A DNA stretch of 64,000 bases, taken from the NCBI GenBank assembly GCA_031288555.1, contig JAITRE010000019.1, positions 1 through 64,000 on the forward strand, in the 5' to 3' direction. Both the position numbers and the translations under genes were made by a program. Shown piece after piece: positions 44,153-55,040 of this stretch. The notes beneath the pieces were generated by a model. That model was not told the origin of the DNA and did no database searches. It was given only the letters and a program-made list of their open reading frames with translations. The DNA is from Oscillospiraceae bacterium (GTDB lineage: Bacteria; Bacillota; Clostridia; Oscillospirales; Acutalibacteraceae). Every line of letters begins with the position of its first letter. The first letter of the stretch is position 1.

Positions 44153-45994
44153 ATGTGTGGGATTATAGGGTACATAGGGAATGAAGAGGCTACAGAGCTT
44201 CTTTTAAATGGTCTTGAAAAACTTGAATACAGAGGATACGATTCGGCAGGGCTGGCAGTTTTTGACGGTAGAAATTTAAAAGTTGCGAAGTCAAAGGGCA
44301 GATTAAAAGTTTTAAGAGAAGTTTTGAAAAACAATGGTGGTCTTAAGGGAAAGGCTGGGATAGGCCATACAAGATGGGCAACACACGGGAAGCCTTCCGA
44401 TGAAAATTCTCACCCTCATGTTAGCACATTGCGCAAATTTGCTGTTGTTCATAACGGGATAATAGAAAATTATCTTTCTATAAAAAATTTTTTAATTAGC
44501 AAGGGAAAGAAATTTTCGTCGGAAACAGACACCGAAGTTATAGCACAATTGCTCGAATATTATGACAACGGCAATACTTTAGATACAGTTGTAAAAGTTT
44601 TGAATGATATTAAAGGATCTTACGCTATAGGAATAATTTATGAAGATAACCCGGAAGAAATTATAGCTGCAAAAAAGGATAATCCTTTGATTATAGGAAT
44701 AGGGGAAAATGAGAATTTTATAACATCAGATGTAACGGCAATTGTTTCAAAAACGAAGAATATAGTAAGATTGAAAGATAGTGAAATCGCTGTTATTAAA
44801 AGTGATGACGTAATTATATACGATATGAACAAAAATTTTGTAAAAAAAGAGATTAAAGTGATTGATTGGAATATTGATTCTGCGGAAAAGTGTGGATATG
44901 ATCATTTTATGTTAAAAGAAATAATGGAACAACCTAAAGCGGTGAAAGACACTATATGTTCAAAAATTAAAGAAAATGAAATTTTTTTTGATAAATTTCT
45001 TTTTTCAAAAGAATATCTTGAAAAAATTAACAAAATATTTATTATAGCTTGTGGTTCGGCTTATCATGTTGGGTATGTTGGCAAATATTTATTTGAAAAA
45101 CTTTTTAAAAAGCCAGTCGAAGTTGATATAGCGTCTGAGTTTCGTTATAGAGATCCTATTGTCGACAAAAATTCTCTTGTTATATTAATTAGTCAATCGG
45201 GAGAAACTGCTGATACTCTTGCTGCTTTGCGAAAGTCAAAACAACTTGGTGCTCGCACTTTATCTATTGTTAATGTTATTGGGAGCAGTATAGCTACTGA
45301 ATCGGATGATGTATTTCACACGAGGGCAGGTCCTGAGATTGCTGTGGCAACGACTAAAGCTTATAGTGCTCAGCTTTGTGCAATTTATTTGCTTGCTATC
45401 TATTTTTCGAGAAAACTCAACACAATTTCTTTAAAAAAATACAACTATTTTATAAAAGAACTTATTTATCTACCAGAAAAAATAAGTAAGGTTTTTAATA
45501 TAACTGAACAAATTAGAAATTTTTCTAAAAATTTTTATCAAGCTAAAAATGTATTTTTTATAGGAAGAAATTTAGATTATGTAGTATCATTGGAAGGATC
45601 ATTGAAATTAAAAGAAATATCTTATATACATGCAGAGGCTTATGCTGCGGGTGAATTAAAACATGGTACAATTTCTCTTATAGAAAATAACACATTAATA
45701 GTGGCAACGCTGACTCAAAAATCGTTGGTAGGAAAGACTGTGAGCAATATCAAAGAAGTTAAAGCGCGCGGTGCTATCGTTCTTTTAGTAGTTACAAAAG
45801 AAGTTCTTCTAAAAGATGAACATAATCTAAAAAATATTTGTGATTTCGTATTTATTCTACCAGATATTTGTGATGAAATGAGCCCTTCAGTCTCAGTTGT
45901 TCCGTTACAATTGCTTTCTTATTATATAGCGTTGATGCGAGGGTGTGATATAGATAAACCTAGAAATCTTGCAAAATCTGTTACAGTTGAATAA
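44153..45994 (+). CDS. glmS: glutamine-fructose-6-phosphate aminotransferase
   Basis: 613 aa. N-terminal glutaminase with nucleophile Cys2 (MCGIIGYIGNEEATELLLNG in part: CGIIGYIG), GHTRWATHGKPS near 72-83 and HNGIIENY near 97-104. Two SIS domains with ISQSGETADTL near 349-359 and the C-terminal KSVTVE end that reaches the active site. It makes glucosamine-6-phosphate, the first step to UDP-GlcNAc for the wall. Ribosome site AGGGGAG is close to the ATG. No glmS ribozyme is seen upstream, so feedback control must differ from that of B. subtilis. Confidence 0.97.
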   Translation: MCGIIGYIGNEEATELLLNGLEKLEYRGYDSAGLAVFDGRNLKVAKSKGRLKVLREVLKNNGGLKGKAGIGHTRWATHGKPSDENSHPHVSTLRKFAVVHNGIIENYLSIKNFLISKGKKFSSETDTEVIAQLLEYYDNGNTLDTVVKVLNDIKGSYAIGIIYEDNPEEIIAAKKDNPLIIGIGENENFITSDVTAIVSKTKNIVRLKDSEIAVIKSDDVIIYDMNKNFVKKEIKVIDWNIDSAEKCGYDHFMLKEIMEQPKAVKDTICSKIKENEIFFDKFLFSKEYLEKINKIFIIACGSAYHVGYVGKYLFEKLFKKPVEVDIASEFRYRDPIVDKNSLVILISQSGETADTLAALRKSKQLGARTLSIVNVIGSSIATESDDVFHTRAGPEIAVATTKAYSAQLCAIYLLAIYFSRKLNTISLKKYNYFIKELIYLPEKISKVFNITEQIRNFSKNFYQAKNVFFIGRNLDYVVSLEGSLKLKEISYIHAEAYAAGELKHGTISLIENNTLIVATLTQKSLVGKTVSNIKEVKARGAIVLLVVTKEVLLKDEHNLKNICDFVFILPDICDEMSPSVSVVPLQLLSYYIALMRGCDIDKPRNLAKSVTVE

Positions 45995-46019
45995 TTTTAG
46001 CATACAATAAAACTTGTGT

Positions 46020-46874
46020 TTAAGCTTTTAAAAATGCTATACCTAATGTCTCGGGTCCACAATGAGATGTTATTGCACAACCAGTACGTGCTTCAACAAT
46101 ATTTAAGATTTTTTTGTTACATTTTAAAATGCTGGTCTTGACTTTGTTTAGTAGTTTTTTTTCGATTCCAGAATGAACTAAAAATACTGTTGAATTTGCT
46201 ATTATTTTATCTTTTATTTTGTCTTTTATATATTTTGGTAGGACAACACCAAGTTTTCCTCGATATATTTTTGAAATTTTCATTTTACCTTGTTTATTGT
46301 CAATTTTTATGCAAGGCTTTATGTTAAAGAAGTTTAATCCAAGAGTCACAATTGAAGGGCATCTACCTCCTGAGTTAATAAAATCAAGAGTTGAAACAAT
46401 AAAACTTACTTCGATTCTATTTCGCAGTTCATTAAGTTCTTCTAAAATTTGTTTTGCATTTATTCCTTTGGCGATTTTATAGCTCGCCTCCATAATAAGA
46501 ATTCCTATACCAAATGAAAGGCTGCAAGAATTAACTACATATATGTTACTTAATCGTTCAGAAGCTTTTAGTGCATTTTTATATGTGGAAGATACTGCCC
46601 CACTAAGGCTCACGTGGATTACTTCTTTGTTTTTGCTAAGTAAGCTTGCAAAATGGGATTCGTACTCATCGACGCTTATTGCTGAAGTTTTTGGTATAAG
46701 CTTTTTTTCTTTGTAGACTTCAAAAATAAATTTGGGATTAATGTCAACTCCGTCTTTATATTCTTTTCCATCTAAATGTATGTGAAAAGGAAAGCAGTCT
46801 ACTTTGAATTTTTTTTTAAAGCTGTTGTTAAAATCGCACGCGCTATCCGCACTTAAAGCAATATTGCAACTCAT
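46020..46874 (-). CDS. DegV-family fatty-acid-binding protein
   Basis: 284 aa from the ATG with TTGGAGG five bases upstream (a TTG four codons earlier overlaps that site). DegV pattern: ALSADSACDF near 6-15, VHVDG-like FHIHLDGKEYKDGVDI near 33-48, PKTSAISVDEY near 68-78, HVSLSGAVSSTYKNA near 98-112 and STLDFINSGGRCPS near 162-175. DegV/FakB proteins bind a fatty acid for phosphorylation by FakA, which links imported host fatty acids to phospholipid synthesis. Convergent with glmS. Confidence 0.9.
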   Translation of the reverse strand: MSCNIALSADSACDFNNSFKKKFKVDCFPFHIHLDGKEYKDGVDINPKFIFEVYKEKKLIPKTSAISVDEYESHFASLLSKNKEVIHVSLSGAVSSTYKNALKASERLSNIYVVNSCSLSFGIGILIMEASYKIAKGINAKQILEELNELRNRIEVSFIVSTLDFINSGGRCPSIVTLGLNFFNIKPCIKIDNKQGKMKISKIYRGKLGVVLPKYIKDKIKDKIIANSTVFLVHSGIEKKLLNKVKTSILKCNKKILNIVEARTGCAITSHCGPETLGIAFLKA

Positions 46875-46958
46875 TTTAACCTCCAAGTTTTTAAAAACTT
46901 AATATTAGTAAATTTTTAAGATAGAAAATTGCAGATTTTTATAAAGAAATGTTAATAT

Positions 46959-48140
46959 TTATTTTATTGTGTCTTCATAAATAAATTTTGCAAGTTTGTA
47001 TTTTGTTTTTTTGAAGTCTTTAATGTAAAGAACCGCCATACCTCTTTCAAATTGATCAACATATTCATCATGTTGCGGAACAAAATATTCTTCCAGAGGA
47101 AAAGAAAAATATTTTAATATATTAGTAGTTAATTTTAATATTTCATTTTTTCTTAAGTTTGTTTTAGTTTCAGGGCCTATTTTTCTTAAAATAGAAAGTA
47201 TTGTAGTGATATTTGAAGATTTAACGTCTGTTAATACTTTTTTTAAAAAAATTCTTTGTCTGAGTGCTCTTGCAAAATCATCCCCAAACATTGTATTTGA
47301 AGAATTTGTTTTGTTGTTTGTTCTGTCTCTAACATAGCAAAGCGTTTGCTTAGGTGTTAGTTTTTTTTCACCATTTGAAATTTCTAAATTGTGTTTAGGA
47401 TCTTCTCTTGAGAATTTGTTTATATATTTACACTCATTTTTTTCTAAGTTAATAGTTATACCGCCTAAAATTTCTACTATTTTTATAAAACTACTAAAAT
47501 CAACACTTACATATCTGTCTATTTTAATTCTAAAATTGTTTTCTATTGTTTTTATTGCTAAGTTTGCACCTCCGTAAGAATATGCATTATTAAGTTTGTC
47601 ATGTTGCGAGTTTGGAATTTTTACCCACATATCTCTTAAAAAAGAAGAAAGTTTGATTTTTTTATGTCTATTATCTAACGAAAGTAAAATCAAAGTGTCG
47701 CTTCTACCATTCTCTTCACCTTCTCGTTTATCAGTTCCAACAAAAAGAATATTTAAAACTTGCGGATCTGATAGAAGAGTTGACCCTGATGCGTCAAGTG
47801 TAATTGGGTCAAGCTTTTCTTCTGATTGATTTACTTGAGAAGAAGGCTCTGTTTTTAAGTCGTCGTAATTTACAGAGTCTATAACTGCATTGATGTAAAA
47901 GAGCACTCCACCCGAAATTATGAAGGAAATAGATGTTAGCAGGACAAAAGAATTTATTATAATTTTTTTAGATTTTACAGAAAATCTGAAATTTTTAAAG
48001 ATATTCTTTTTTTTAGATGTGTTTGAATAAATATTTTCAAAATTTGGCTGTTTTGAAGAATTAGAGTATATATCATCATCATCGCTGGTGAAGTTTTCTA
48101 TATAGTCATCGATGTTTTCATTTTTTCTTCCTTTTTTCAA
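46959..48140 (-). CDS. LytR-CpsA-Psr (LCP) family wall polymer ligase
   Basis: 393 aa from the TTG at 48140, chosen because AAAGGAG lies ten bases upstream; a longer frame to 48170 would put that site inside the gene. A membrane helix (about 66-88) precedes the LCP domain: NILFVGTDKREGEENGRSDT near 132-151, LSSFLRDMWVKIPN near 164-177, KLNNAYSYGGANLAIKTIE near 181-199, and the Arg-rich RALRQRIFLKKVL near 295-307. LCP enzymes transfer glycopolymers from lipid carrier to peptidoglycan. Confidence 0.93.
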   Translation of the reverse strand: MKKGRKNENIDDYIENFTSDDDDIYSNSSKQPNFENIYSNTSKKKNIFKNFRFSVKSKKIIINSFVLLTSISFIISGGVLFYINAVIDSVNYDDLKTEPSSQVNQSEEKLDPITLDASGSTLLSDPQVLNILFVGTDKREGEENGRSDTLILLSLDNRHKKIKLSSFLRDMWVKIPNSQHDKLNNAYSYGGANLAIKTIENNFRIKIDRYVSVDFSSFIKIVEILGGITINLEKNECKYINKFSREDPKHNLEISNGEKKLTPKQTLCYVRDRTNNKTNSSNTMFGDDFARALRQRIFLKKVLTDVKSSNITTILSILRKIGPETKTNLRKNEILKLTTNILKYFSFPLEEYFVPQHDEYVDQFERGMAVLYIKDFKKTKYKLAKFIYEDTIK

Positions 48141-48305
48141 AATTTTTTGGCTCCTTTCAGTATTTTGCAAAAGATAATTTTGACTTATTTTTAAAAATTA
48201 AAGTAGAGAATAAATTTTTATTAATTTTTTTAAGAAGTATTTTATTTATTTTTATATAACTTAGCCGAATGCTGATGGATAATTATATGTTGGTTTTAGA
48301 ATATG

Positions 48306-50624
48306 TTATTTGTAAGACAAACATAAAGAATTTTTAATAAAACTCAGTGAAATAGCCTTAAGAGTTTCTTCTGTTTCTATTAAGGCATTAGCGATTTTAT
48401 CTTCTACTTCTTTACGAATTAAGTTTCTCAATGCACGAGCGCCGCTTTTTTTGCCATAAGATTTCATAGACAAATAGTCAATTGACTCTTTATCAAATTT
48501 AAAACTAACGCCTCTTTCTAAAAGCGACTTTACATATTCACTTAAAATAATTTGAGCAATGCTTTTAAAGTTTTCTAAAGAAAGGTCATTGAAAACTATA
48601 ATTTCATCAACTCTTCCAAGAAATTCTGGATTTAAAAAATCAGAAAGGGCTTTCATAGCTCTTTCTTTGTTAATTTGATATTGACTTTTCCCAAAACCAA
48701 TTACACCACTTCTTTTTTCACTTCCTGCGTTTGACGTCATTATTATTATTGTGTTTTCAAAATTTACAGTACGCCCATGCGAATCGGTTACTCGTCCTTC
48801 ATCTAAAATTTGCAGAAGTATGTTCATTACGTCAGGGTGAGCTTTTTCTATTTCGTCTAAAAGCAAAACCGAATATGGTTGTCGTCTGACTTTTTCTGTT
48901 AACTGCCCGGCTTCATCATAACCAACATAACCTGGAGGCGAACCAACAACTCGAGATACAGAATGCTTTTCCATAAATTCAGACATATCAAAACGAATTA
49001 GACTGTCTGGAAAATCGAATAATTCAGTTGAAAGAACTTTAACAAGCTCAGTTTTTCCTATGCCAGTTGGCCCAACAAATATAAACGATGAAGGTCTGTT
49101 TCTCGGATTAATTTTTACTCTATTGCGCAAAATAGAAGCTACAATGCATTTAATGCTATGTTTTTGTCCAACAATTTTTTCATTTAATCTTTTTTCAAGA
49201 TTTATAAACTTTGAAAGTTCATTTTGTTCTACTTTAGCAGATTTAATACCTGTCCATAATTCAATAACTTTAGCAATGTTTTTTTTAGTTACAATTGGAA
49301 GAGATTTAAAGTCTTTTGTTAAATTATTTTTTTCTTCTTCTAAACGAGCTATTTCATAGTTTATTTTAGCAAGTTCTTTGTAGTGAAGTTCTGAATTATC
49401 GTTAGAAGCATCTTCTGCTATTTCTTTTTTTTCTTTTTGCAAACTATTAAGTTGCAAGTCTAAATCTTGAATATCAGAAGACCTTTTATCTTTTAAAGAA
49501 GTAAGGGCGCAAGATTCATCTAACAAATCAATAGCTTTGTCTGGCAAAAATCTATCTATTACATATCTTTCGGAAAGCTTAACTATATCAATCAAAATTT
49601 CTTTAGGAACAATTACATTATGAAATTTTTCATAATAATATTTTATATTACATAAGATTTCGTGCGTATCATTTAAGGAAGGTTCCTTGATTATAACTGG
49701 TTGAAATCGTCTTTCAAGAGCAGAATCTTTTTCTATATATTTGCGATACTCTTTGAATGTAGTCGCACCAATTATTTGCACACGACCTCTTGAAAGAGCG
49801 GGCTTTAAAATATTAGCAGCATTCATAGGAGAACCGCTACCTTCAGAATCACTAGAGCCTATAATATTGTGAATTTCATCAATAACTAAAATAATATTTT
49901 TAAGACTTTCAACTTCTTCTATCAAACCTTTTATACGATTTTCGAATTGTCCTCTAAATTGCGTTCCAGAAATAAGTGCAGTTAAATCTACAAGATAAAT
50001 CTCTTTTCTTCTCATTTTTGCATGTATTCTTCCTTGTGATATTCGTGTAGCAAGACATTCAGCAATTGCAGTTTTCCCGACACCTGGCTCGCCTATTAGA
50101 CAGGGATTATTTTTTGTTCTTCTACATAAAATTTGAATAACTCTCTCTAATTCTTTTTCTCTTTTAACAACTATATCAAGTTCTAAATTTTTAGCTTTTT
50201 CATTCAAACTTTGACAATAAGTTTCCAAATATTTTTTTTTACTTCTTTTAAATTTTCTTTTATCTTTAAAATTTCTATACGTTTTTTTATTTGGATCTTT
50301 TTTTTCTTCGTTGTCATTATTATCATTTATTGGAAGTATTTGAGGAAGAAAAGAAGTGGAATTATCAAAGTCTTGTTGAGGAATTTCTTCTTCAGGAATA
50401 TTATTTTTGTTATTTATGATTTGTGAAGGAATAAAATTTTCTAGCTGATCTATCATTTCATCAACATCATTTTTTGAAAACCCCATTTTTTCCATTATAT
50501 CGTCAACTGGTTTTATTCCCATATTTCGTGCACAAACTAAACATATTCCTTGCGCTGTAGGACTATTTGGATTTTTTGCAACGAAAACTGTTGCTATACG
50601 TTTTTTGCAAACTGAACAAAGCAT
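48306..50624 (-). CDS. Clp ATPase with N-terminal zinc finger (ClpE/ClpC type)
   Basis: 772 aa. N-terminal C4 zinc finger (Cys3, Cys6, Cys28, Cys31) as in ClpE, a variable Asn/Glu linker, then two AAA+ modules: Walker [13 protein letters not shown] and [12 protein letters not shown], Walker [10 protein letters not shown] and [14 protein letters not shown]. The IGFG loop that contacts ClpP is present (GVIGFGKSQ). A coiled-coil M domain lies between the modules (about 405-455). It unfolds proteins for ClpP. The linker is longer and more polar than usual. Confidence 0.92.
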   Translation of the reverse strand: MLCSVCKKRIATVFVAKNPNSPTAQGICLVCARNMGIKPVDDIMEKMGFSKNDVDEMIDQLENFIPSQIINNKNNIPEEEIPQQDFDNSTSFLPQILPINDNNDNEEKKDPNKKTYRNFKDKRKFKRSKKKYLETYCQSLNEKAKNLELDIVVKREKELERVIQILCRRTKNNPCLIGEPGVGKTAIAECLATRISQGRIHAKMRRKEIYLVDLTALISGTQFRGQFENRIKGLIEEVESLKNIILVIDEIHNIIGSSDSEGSGSPMNAANILKPALSRGRVQIIGATTFKEYRKYIEKDSALERRFQPVIIKEPSLNDTHEILCNIKYYYEKFHNVIVPKEILIDIVKLSERYVIDRFLPDKAIDLLDESCALTSLKDKRSSDIQDLDLQLNSLQKEKKEIAEDASNDNSELHYKELAKINYEIARLEEEKNNLTKDFKSLPIVTKKNIAKVIELWTGIKSAKVEQNELSKFINLEKRLNEKIVGQKHSIKCIVASILRNRVKINPRNRPSSFIFVGPTGIGKTELVKVLSTELFDFPDSLIRFDMSEFMEKHSVSRVVGSPPGYVGYDEAGQLTEKVRRQPYSVLLLDEIEKAHPDVMNILLQILDEGRVTDSHGRTVNFENTIIIMTSNAGSEKRSGVIGFGKSQYQINKERAMKALSDFLNPEFLGRVDEIIVFNDLSLENFKSIAQIILSEYVKSLLERGVSFKFDKESIDYLSMKSYGKKSGARALRNLIRKEVEDKIANALIETEETLKAISLSFIKNSLCLSYK

Positions 50625-50732
50625 ACAACTTCTCCTATTTAAAATGTTTTATTATTTTTTAATTGCGACTATTTTTGATATTGACATTTAAGAGATTACA
50701 CCAAAGATTTTTTAAAATCAAAGCAGCTTTAA

Positions 50733-51320
50733 TTATTCTTCAACACTACAACCACCTTTGTATAAATTGCAAAATAAAACAAGATACTTAAAAGACGCAA
50801 ACAGCATTATTAAAGTTGTAATTGAAAAAAGTAGAATTAATAAATAAGCTGATCGAACGTTAAATATGAATTTTGACAGCACAATAATTATAGTAGAAGA
50901 GTAGAAAAAAATTGTGCCGAATTTTCCATACCATTTAGCGGAAGGCAGCATTATTCCTTGTTTAAGTAAAATAGCACTGGCAAAAATCATAATTACCTCT
51001 TTTATAATAAGTATTACAGAAAAAACAAAAATTTCTTTAAATCTCACGCTAATACATATAATTACTGCCAAAAGGGTTAATTTATCAGCAACTGGATCTA
51101 GTATTTTGCCAAGTTTCGTTGTTTGACCTAATTTTCTTGCTACAGCACCATCTAACAAATCACTAACACCAGAAATAAGTAGAACAATAGCATTATAAAT
51201 ATAATTTTCATTTAAAAAGAAATATATGAAAGGAATAATTAGAAAGATCCTAAATAAAGATATGATATTTGGTATGTTAAAATTTTTTGCAGCAATACTA
51301 AGAAGATTTTTGAGAACCAT
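50733..51320 (-). CDS. pgsA: CDP-alcohol phosphatidyltransferase, PgsA type
   Basis: 195 aa with four or more membrane helices and the CDP-alcohol motif: SDLLDGAVARKLGQTTKLGKILDPVADKL pattern near 53-81 (D-x2-D-G-x2-A-R-x8-G-x3-D-x3-D). The start PNIISLFRI is typical of PgsA. It makes phosphatidylglycerol phosphate. The tail has an extra Cys-rich end (FCNLYKGGCSVEE). Confidence 0.92.
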   Translation of the reverse strand: MVLKNLLSIAAKNFNIPNIISLFRIFLIIPFIYFFLNENYIYNAIVLLISGVSDLLDGAVARKLGQTTKLGKILDPVADKLTLLAVIICISVRFKEIFVFSVILIIKEVIMIFASAILLKQGIMLPSAKWYGKFGTIFFYSSTIIIVLSKFIFNVRSAYLLILLFSITTLIMLFASFKYLVLFCNLYKGGCSVEE

Positions 51321-51408
51321 AGTCCTCTCCTTTTATTTTTTGCAGCAGGCGCTAAATTATAAATAAAAATATTGAATTAAAATTCTTGCTCGATTTTATC
51401 ATACTTTC

Positions 51409-52632
51409 TTAGTTAAAATCAAGTAAGCCTATATTACATGTACCTAAAATGTATGCAGATCTTGAAGATAAAAGTTGAACTCTTTTTATGTCTCTATCAA
51501 TTGAAGAAGAGCAAATAATTTTACCTAATTTAGAGTAAACATTAAATTTACCATCTCCAAGTAAGGCAATTACTTCGTCATTATGAGAAAGAGCGAATAC
51601 ATTCATTTGCGATTGAATGGAAGTTATAATTTCTCCTTTATTATTTAACTTTAAAATATTGCACTCTGTAAAATCTGATTTATTTGCAAGAGATAAAATA
51701 ACTCCAGCTTTTGAATTTATGTCAAATGAAGTTAGCGGCTTATCTTCGTAATCAAAATCTTTTTGTTCACCTAAAGAAGTATTTATAAATAATGTTTTTT
51801 TATCGCCAACGGCAACTAGTTTTTTGTCTGAAAGAAAAGAAATATCCAAGAATATTGTATCATCACATTCAAATTTAAATTTTTCTTTTTCAAGTGTCAT
51901 TTCAAATACGTATATTAAAGATTTAAATTTTCCTTTTTCAGAACAAACACCGGAAACTGCTGCAAGATTACCGTTATTGCTAAGTGCAATGTTATTCACA
52001 TAGCAATCAGAAAAGTAATATGTAAAAATTTCATTCATTTTTTCTGAAAAAATAACAAGCTTTGAAAGGCATTCTTTTCCTTCTGTGGCAAAAGCATATT
52101 TTCCGCTTTCGCAAATATCTCCTGATATTATATTTTCTGTGAGATTATTTGTTAGAATATTTGCGCATTTTGTTTCTATTTTGTAGTCGCTTCCATGAAG
52201 ATTGTAAATAAGAGCTTTGTTACCTGCGCATTTAAGAACTGGCGATTCAAAGCCATGAGGCTTGTTTAATATTTTTTTAGCAGTTTTATTATAACAAACA
52301 AGTGATGTGTCACTTAAAACAAGTATGTCTTTGTTTAAAATTTTAAAGTTTTTACAATTTATTCTGCTTCCAGTAACTTTTATAGGAAAGCCGCTGCCAT
52401 TACCCATGCTAGCGATTGTATCTTGAATAGATTCTACAATTTTTTGAGGCATAAAATTTTCAATTTTACTGAAGAAAAATATGAAAATTAAGCAGAAAGA
52501 AAAAATTAATATCATTTTTATTTGTTTTGATAAATTTATTTGTTTTATTGAAGATAAAAAGTAAATAGATAATTTAAAAAGTTTTTTGCTAAAAATTTTT
52601 ATAAAGAGCAAAGTTTTTATAATTTTCTTCAT
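51409..52632 (-). CDS. membrane-anchored beta-propeller-like protein (DUF5711-like)
   Basis: 407 aa. A basic N-terminus and one membrane helix (about 38-56) anchor a large extracellular domain built of repeated beta strands with a D-x-S or G-(K/D)-x-(A/L) rhythm (IALSNNGNLAAVSGV near 218-232, FSLSHNDEVIALLGDG-like near 355-370). This suits a propeller of about seven blades, as in the DUF5711 family of Clostridia. No function is known. It lies between pgsA and the DUF378 gene. Confidence 0.75.
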   Translation of the reverse strand: MKKIIKTLLFIKIFSKKLFKLSIYFLSSIKQINLSKQIKMILIFSFCLIFIFFFSKIENFMPQKIVESIQDTIASMGNGSGFPIKVTGSRINCKNFKILNKDILVLSDTSLVCYNKTAKKILNKPHGFESPVLKCAGNKALIYNLHGSDYKIETKCANILTNNLTENIISGDICESGKYAFATEGKECLSKLVIFSEKMNEIFTYYFSDCYVNNIALSNNGNLAAVSGVCSEKGKFKSLIYVFEMTLEKEKFKFECDDTIFLDISFLSDKKLVAVGDKKTLFINTSLGEQKDFDYEDKPLTSFDINSKAGVILSLANKSDFTECNILKLNNKGEIITSIQSQMNVFALSHNDEVIALLGDGKFNVYSKLGKIICSSSIDRDIKRVQLLSSRSAYILGTCNIGLLDFN

Positions 52633-52988
52633 AAGTCACCTCTTAGTATATTTTAAATGATGATACTAAAAATATTTTAGTAGAGAGTTGATTTGAAATC
52701 TACAATTAAAATTTAAAATTTAATCTTAAAATACTATTTGTTAGGTTAATTAATTGGCGATTGAATAAAAAAGTTTTTTTAGTCAAAAATGTTATTTGAG
52801 TTTAAAAATATAAATAAAGATAGTTTGTTTTAACGAAAGTAGAATTTTTGTTGAATTAAGCAAAATACGCAAATAAATTTAATTTTGAAAGGCAGAAGTT
52901 TTAAGTTTTAAGTTTATGATGCTTTATTTAATTTATTTATCCTAAGAGTAAGGTTGAAAAAGTAGAATTAAGGAGTATAAAGTTTAAA
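52633..52988. other. AT-rich divergent promoter region
   Basis: About 355 bases between the propeller-like gene and DUF378. No gene; no promoter pair good enough to assign. Confidence 0.45.
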
Positions 52989-53210
52989 ATGAATAAATTA
53001 ATGCTTTTTTTGTTGATATTAGGTGGAATAAATATGGGATCAGTTGGATTGTTTGAATTTGATATTATAGCTTGGGCTTTTGATGGAGTTGATTCATTAG
53101 GGGCTAGAATTGTTTATTCAACGTTTTCTGCTTGTGCTATTTGGTGTATTTCATTACTTTTTTCTGACGAAAATAGAAAACCGTTGAAAGTTCAAAGAAA
53201 AAAATGGTGA
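52989..53210 (+). CDS. DUF378 small membrane protein
   Basis: 73 aa, with AAGGAG upstream. Two membrane helices and the family start LFLLILGGINMGSVGLFEFD. Function unknown. 39 bases before the Ger(x)C gene, so they may be cotranscribed. Confidence 0.88.
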   Translation: MNKLMLFLLILGGINMGSVGLFEFDIIAWAFDGVDSLGARIVYSTFSACAIWCISLLFSDENRKPLKVQRKKW

Positions 53211-53249
53211 AAAGATTTTAAAAATTGATTTATAAGGTAGAGATTTAAA

Positions 53250-54374
53250 ATGAAATTGTGCTCAGCTTTTGGAACGTTATTTTTGTTTATTCTATTTTTT
53301 TCTGGATGTTCAGGTCAAAGGCAATTTCATGATCGCTTAATTGTTTTGGGGATAGGAGTAGACTTTAGTGAGGAAAAATATAAGGCTACAGTAAGTGTTT
53401 TCGACGCTAATTCTTCAAGTAGTGAAAAAGAAATAAAACCAAAAATTCTACAATCGGAAGGGGTAAGTGTTTTTGACGCTTTATCAAAAATTAACATAGA
53501 AACAGGTGAACATTTAACGTACACACACAACATTTTTCTTCTTATAGGTGAGGAGGTTGCAAAAAAAGGGGTAAACAGCATAATGGATTTTTTTGTAAGA
53601 TACTATGAGTCAAGGGCTAATGTTTCCTTGTTTTCTGTTAAAGGACTTGCAAGTGAAATTATGAATTTTAAAGTTTCAAAAGATGAGACTATTACGCCTG
53701 GCGCAATAGAAGAAATTGCAAATGCTGATTTTTTAAGTGCAAAAGAAGTTGGGTCAAATATTTTAAAATTTGTCTCATCTCTTCAAAATGCGACATCTGA
53801 CCCCGAGACTCTTTGCATTAAAATAGAAAAAACTGAAAATAATAATTTTGTAAAATCTGAAGGTCTTGCTGTTTTTTCTGATGATAAATTATCTGGTTTT
53901 TTAGATGCAGACGAGAGTTTAGGTGTTATGCTTTTAGCTCATAAAGCAAGAGATGCTACTAAATTTATTAAAATACCAGAAATTGGAGATGTAAATTTTA
54001 GCATAACAGATTCAAACAATAAATATGATTTTTCTACTTCTTCTGCAAAATTTATTTGTAATACTTCAATTAATGTTAAAGCTAGTATCTATGAAATTAA
54101 CAGAGCAGATAGCTTTTCTAATGTACCTTTAGAAAATTACTTTCATGAACTTGAAAAAAAACTTAAAGAAAACTTAGAATTTTTAGCAAATAAAGTTATA
54201 AATAAAGTAATTTACAAATATGAAAGCGACATACTTTGTATTGGCCAAAGATTATTTCAAAATAATCCTGAATATTATAAAAAAGTTTTTAATAATTGGA
54301 AAACTGCCATAAAAAATGCAGAATACAATGTTAACGTATCAGTTAAGTTAGAAAGAACTGGCAGAGAAGTTTAG
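53250..54374 (+). CDS. Ger(x)C-family germination lipoprotein
   Basis: 374 aa. Signal peptide with lipobox FFSGC (lipid Cys at about residue 20), then the GerC pattern RLIVLGIGVDFSEEKYKATV near 30-49, THNIFLLIGEEVAKKGV near 93-109 and a long C-terminal helical region with KKLKENLEFLANKVINK. In spore formers such proteins are the C subunit of nutrient germinant receptors in the inner spore membrane. The A and B subunit genes are not next to it, which is unusual. Confidence 0.9.
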   Translation: MKLCSAFGTLFLFILFFSGCSGQRQFHDRLIVLGIGVDFSEEKYKATVSVFDANSSSSEKEIKPKILQSEGVSVFDALSKINIETGEHLTYTHNIFLLIGEEVAKKGVNSIMDFFVRYYESRANVSLFSVKGLASEIMNFKVSKDETITPGAIEEIANADFLSAKEVGSNILKFVSSLQNATSDPETLCIKIEKTENNNFVKSEGLAVFSDDKLSGFLDADESLGVMLLAHKARDATKFIKIPEIGDVNFSITDSNNKYDFSTSSAKFICNTSINVKASIYEINRADSFSNVPLENYFHELEKKLKENLEFLANKVINKVIYKYESDILCIGQRLFQNNPEYYKKVFNNWKTAIKNAEYNVNVSVKLERTGREV

Positions 54375-54488
54375 TTTTTAAAACAAATTAATTGGAATAA
54401 AAAGAATAATAATTTTTAAAATTAAAACAATATAAATAAGTCTGGATTTAGTGAAACAGCATTTTAGCTTTGCAAGGAGATGATTTTT

Positions 54489-54935
54489 TTGAGTGTATCG
54501 AAAGAAGAGTACAAAGATATAGTAGAAAAAGCGTCACCAGGCGCGAAATGGGCCAAGAATTCATGCTTTGCTTTTTTGTTCGGCGGAATTATTTGTATGT
54601 TAGGGCAAGTTTTGTTCATTGTTTATAGTACTCGTTTAGGCATGAAAGAAGAAGAAGCAAGAGTTTTAGTGTCAGTTAGTTTAGTTGGGTTAGGAGCATT
54701 TTTAACAGCAATAAAAGTTTTTGATAATATAGCTAAAATTGCTGGTGCAGGAACTTTAGTTCCGATAACAGGATTTGCAAACTCAATTGTCGCACCCGCT
54801 ATAGAATTTAAAAGTGAAGGCTATATTTTGGGAATGGGCGCTAAAATGTTTGTAATAGCAGGGCCTGTTCTTGTGTTTGGAATAATTTCTTCTGTTATTT
54901 ATGGATTGATTGTGTGGTTTCTACACTTGTATTAA
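54489..54935 (+). CDS. spoVAC: stage V sporulation protein AC
   Basis: 148 aa from the TTG at 54489, nine bases after AAGGAG; an ATG at 54480 touches that site and is less likely. Membrane protein with the SpoVAC signature AGAGTLVPITGFANSIVAPAIE near 85-106 and GAKMFVIAGPVLVFGI near 117-132. In B. subtilis SpoVAC is a channel for dipicolinic acid in the spore membrane. The usual partners spoVAD and spoVAE do not follow. Confidence 0.93.
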   Translation: MSVSKEEYKDIVEKASPGAKWAKNSCFAFLFGGIICMLGQVLFIVYSTRLGMKEEEARVLVSVSLVGLGAFLTAIKVFDNIAKIAGAGTLVPITGFANSIVAPAIEFKSEGYILGMGAKMFVIAGPVLVFGIISSVIYGLIVWFLHLY

Positions 54936-55040
54936 TTTTTTTGCTAAATTCTACTTAACTCAAAAAATAAAAATTTAATATGTATAAAATCTTTAAGTTT
55001 AGAAAAAATAAAGGTTGCAAGAAGTAAAAAGGAGATAGAT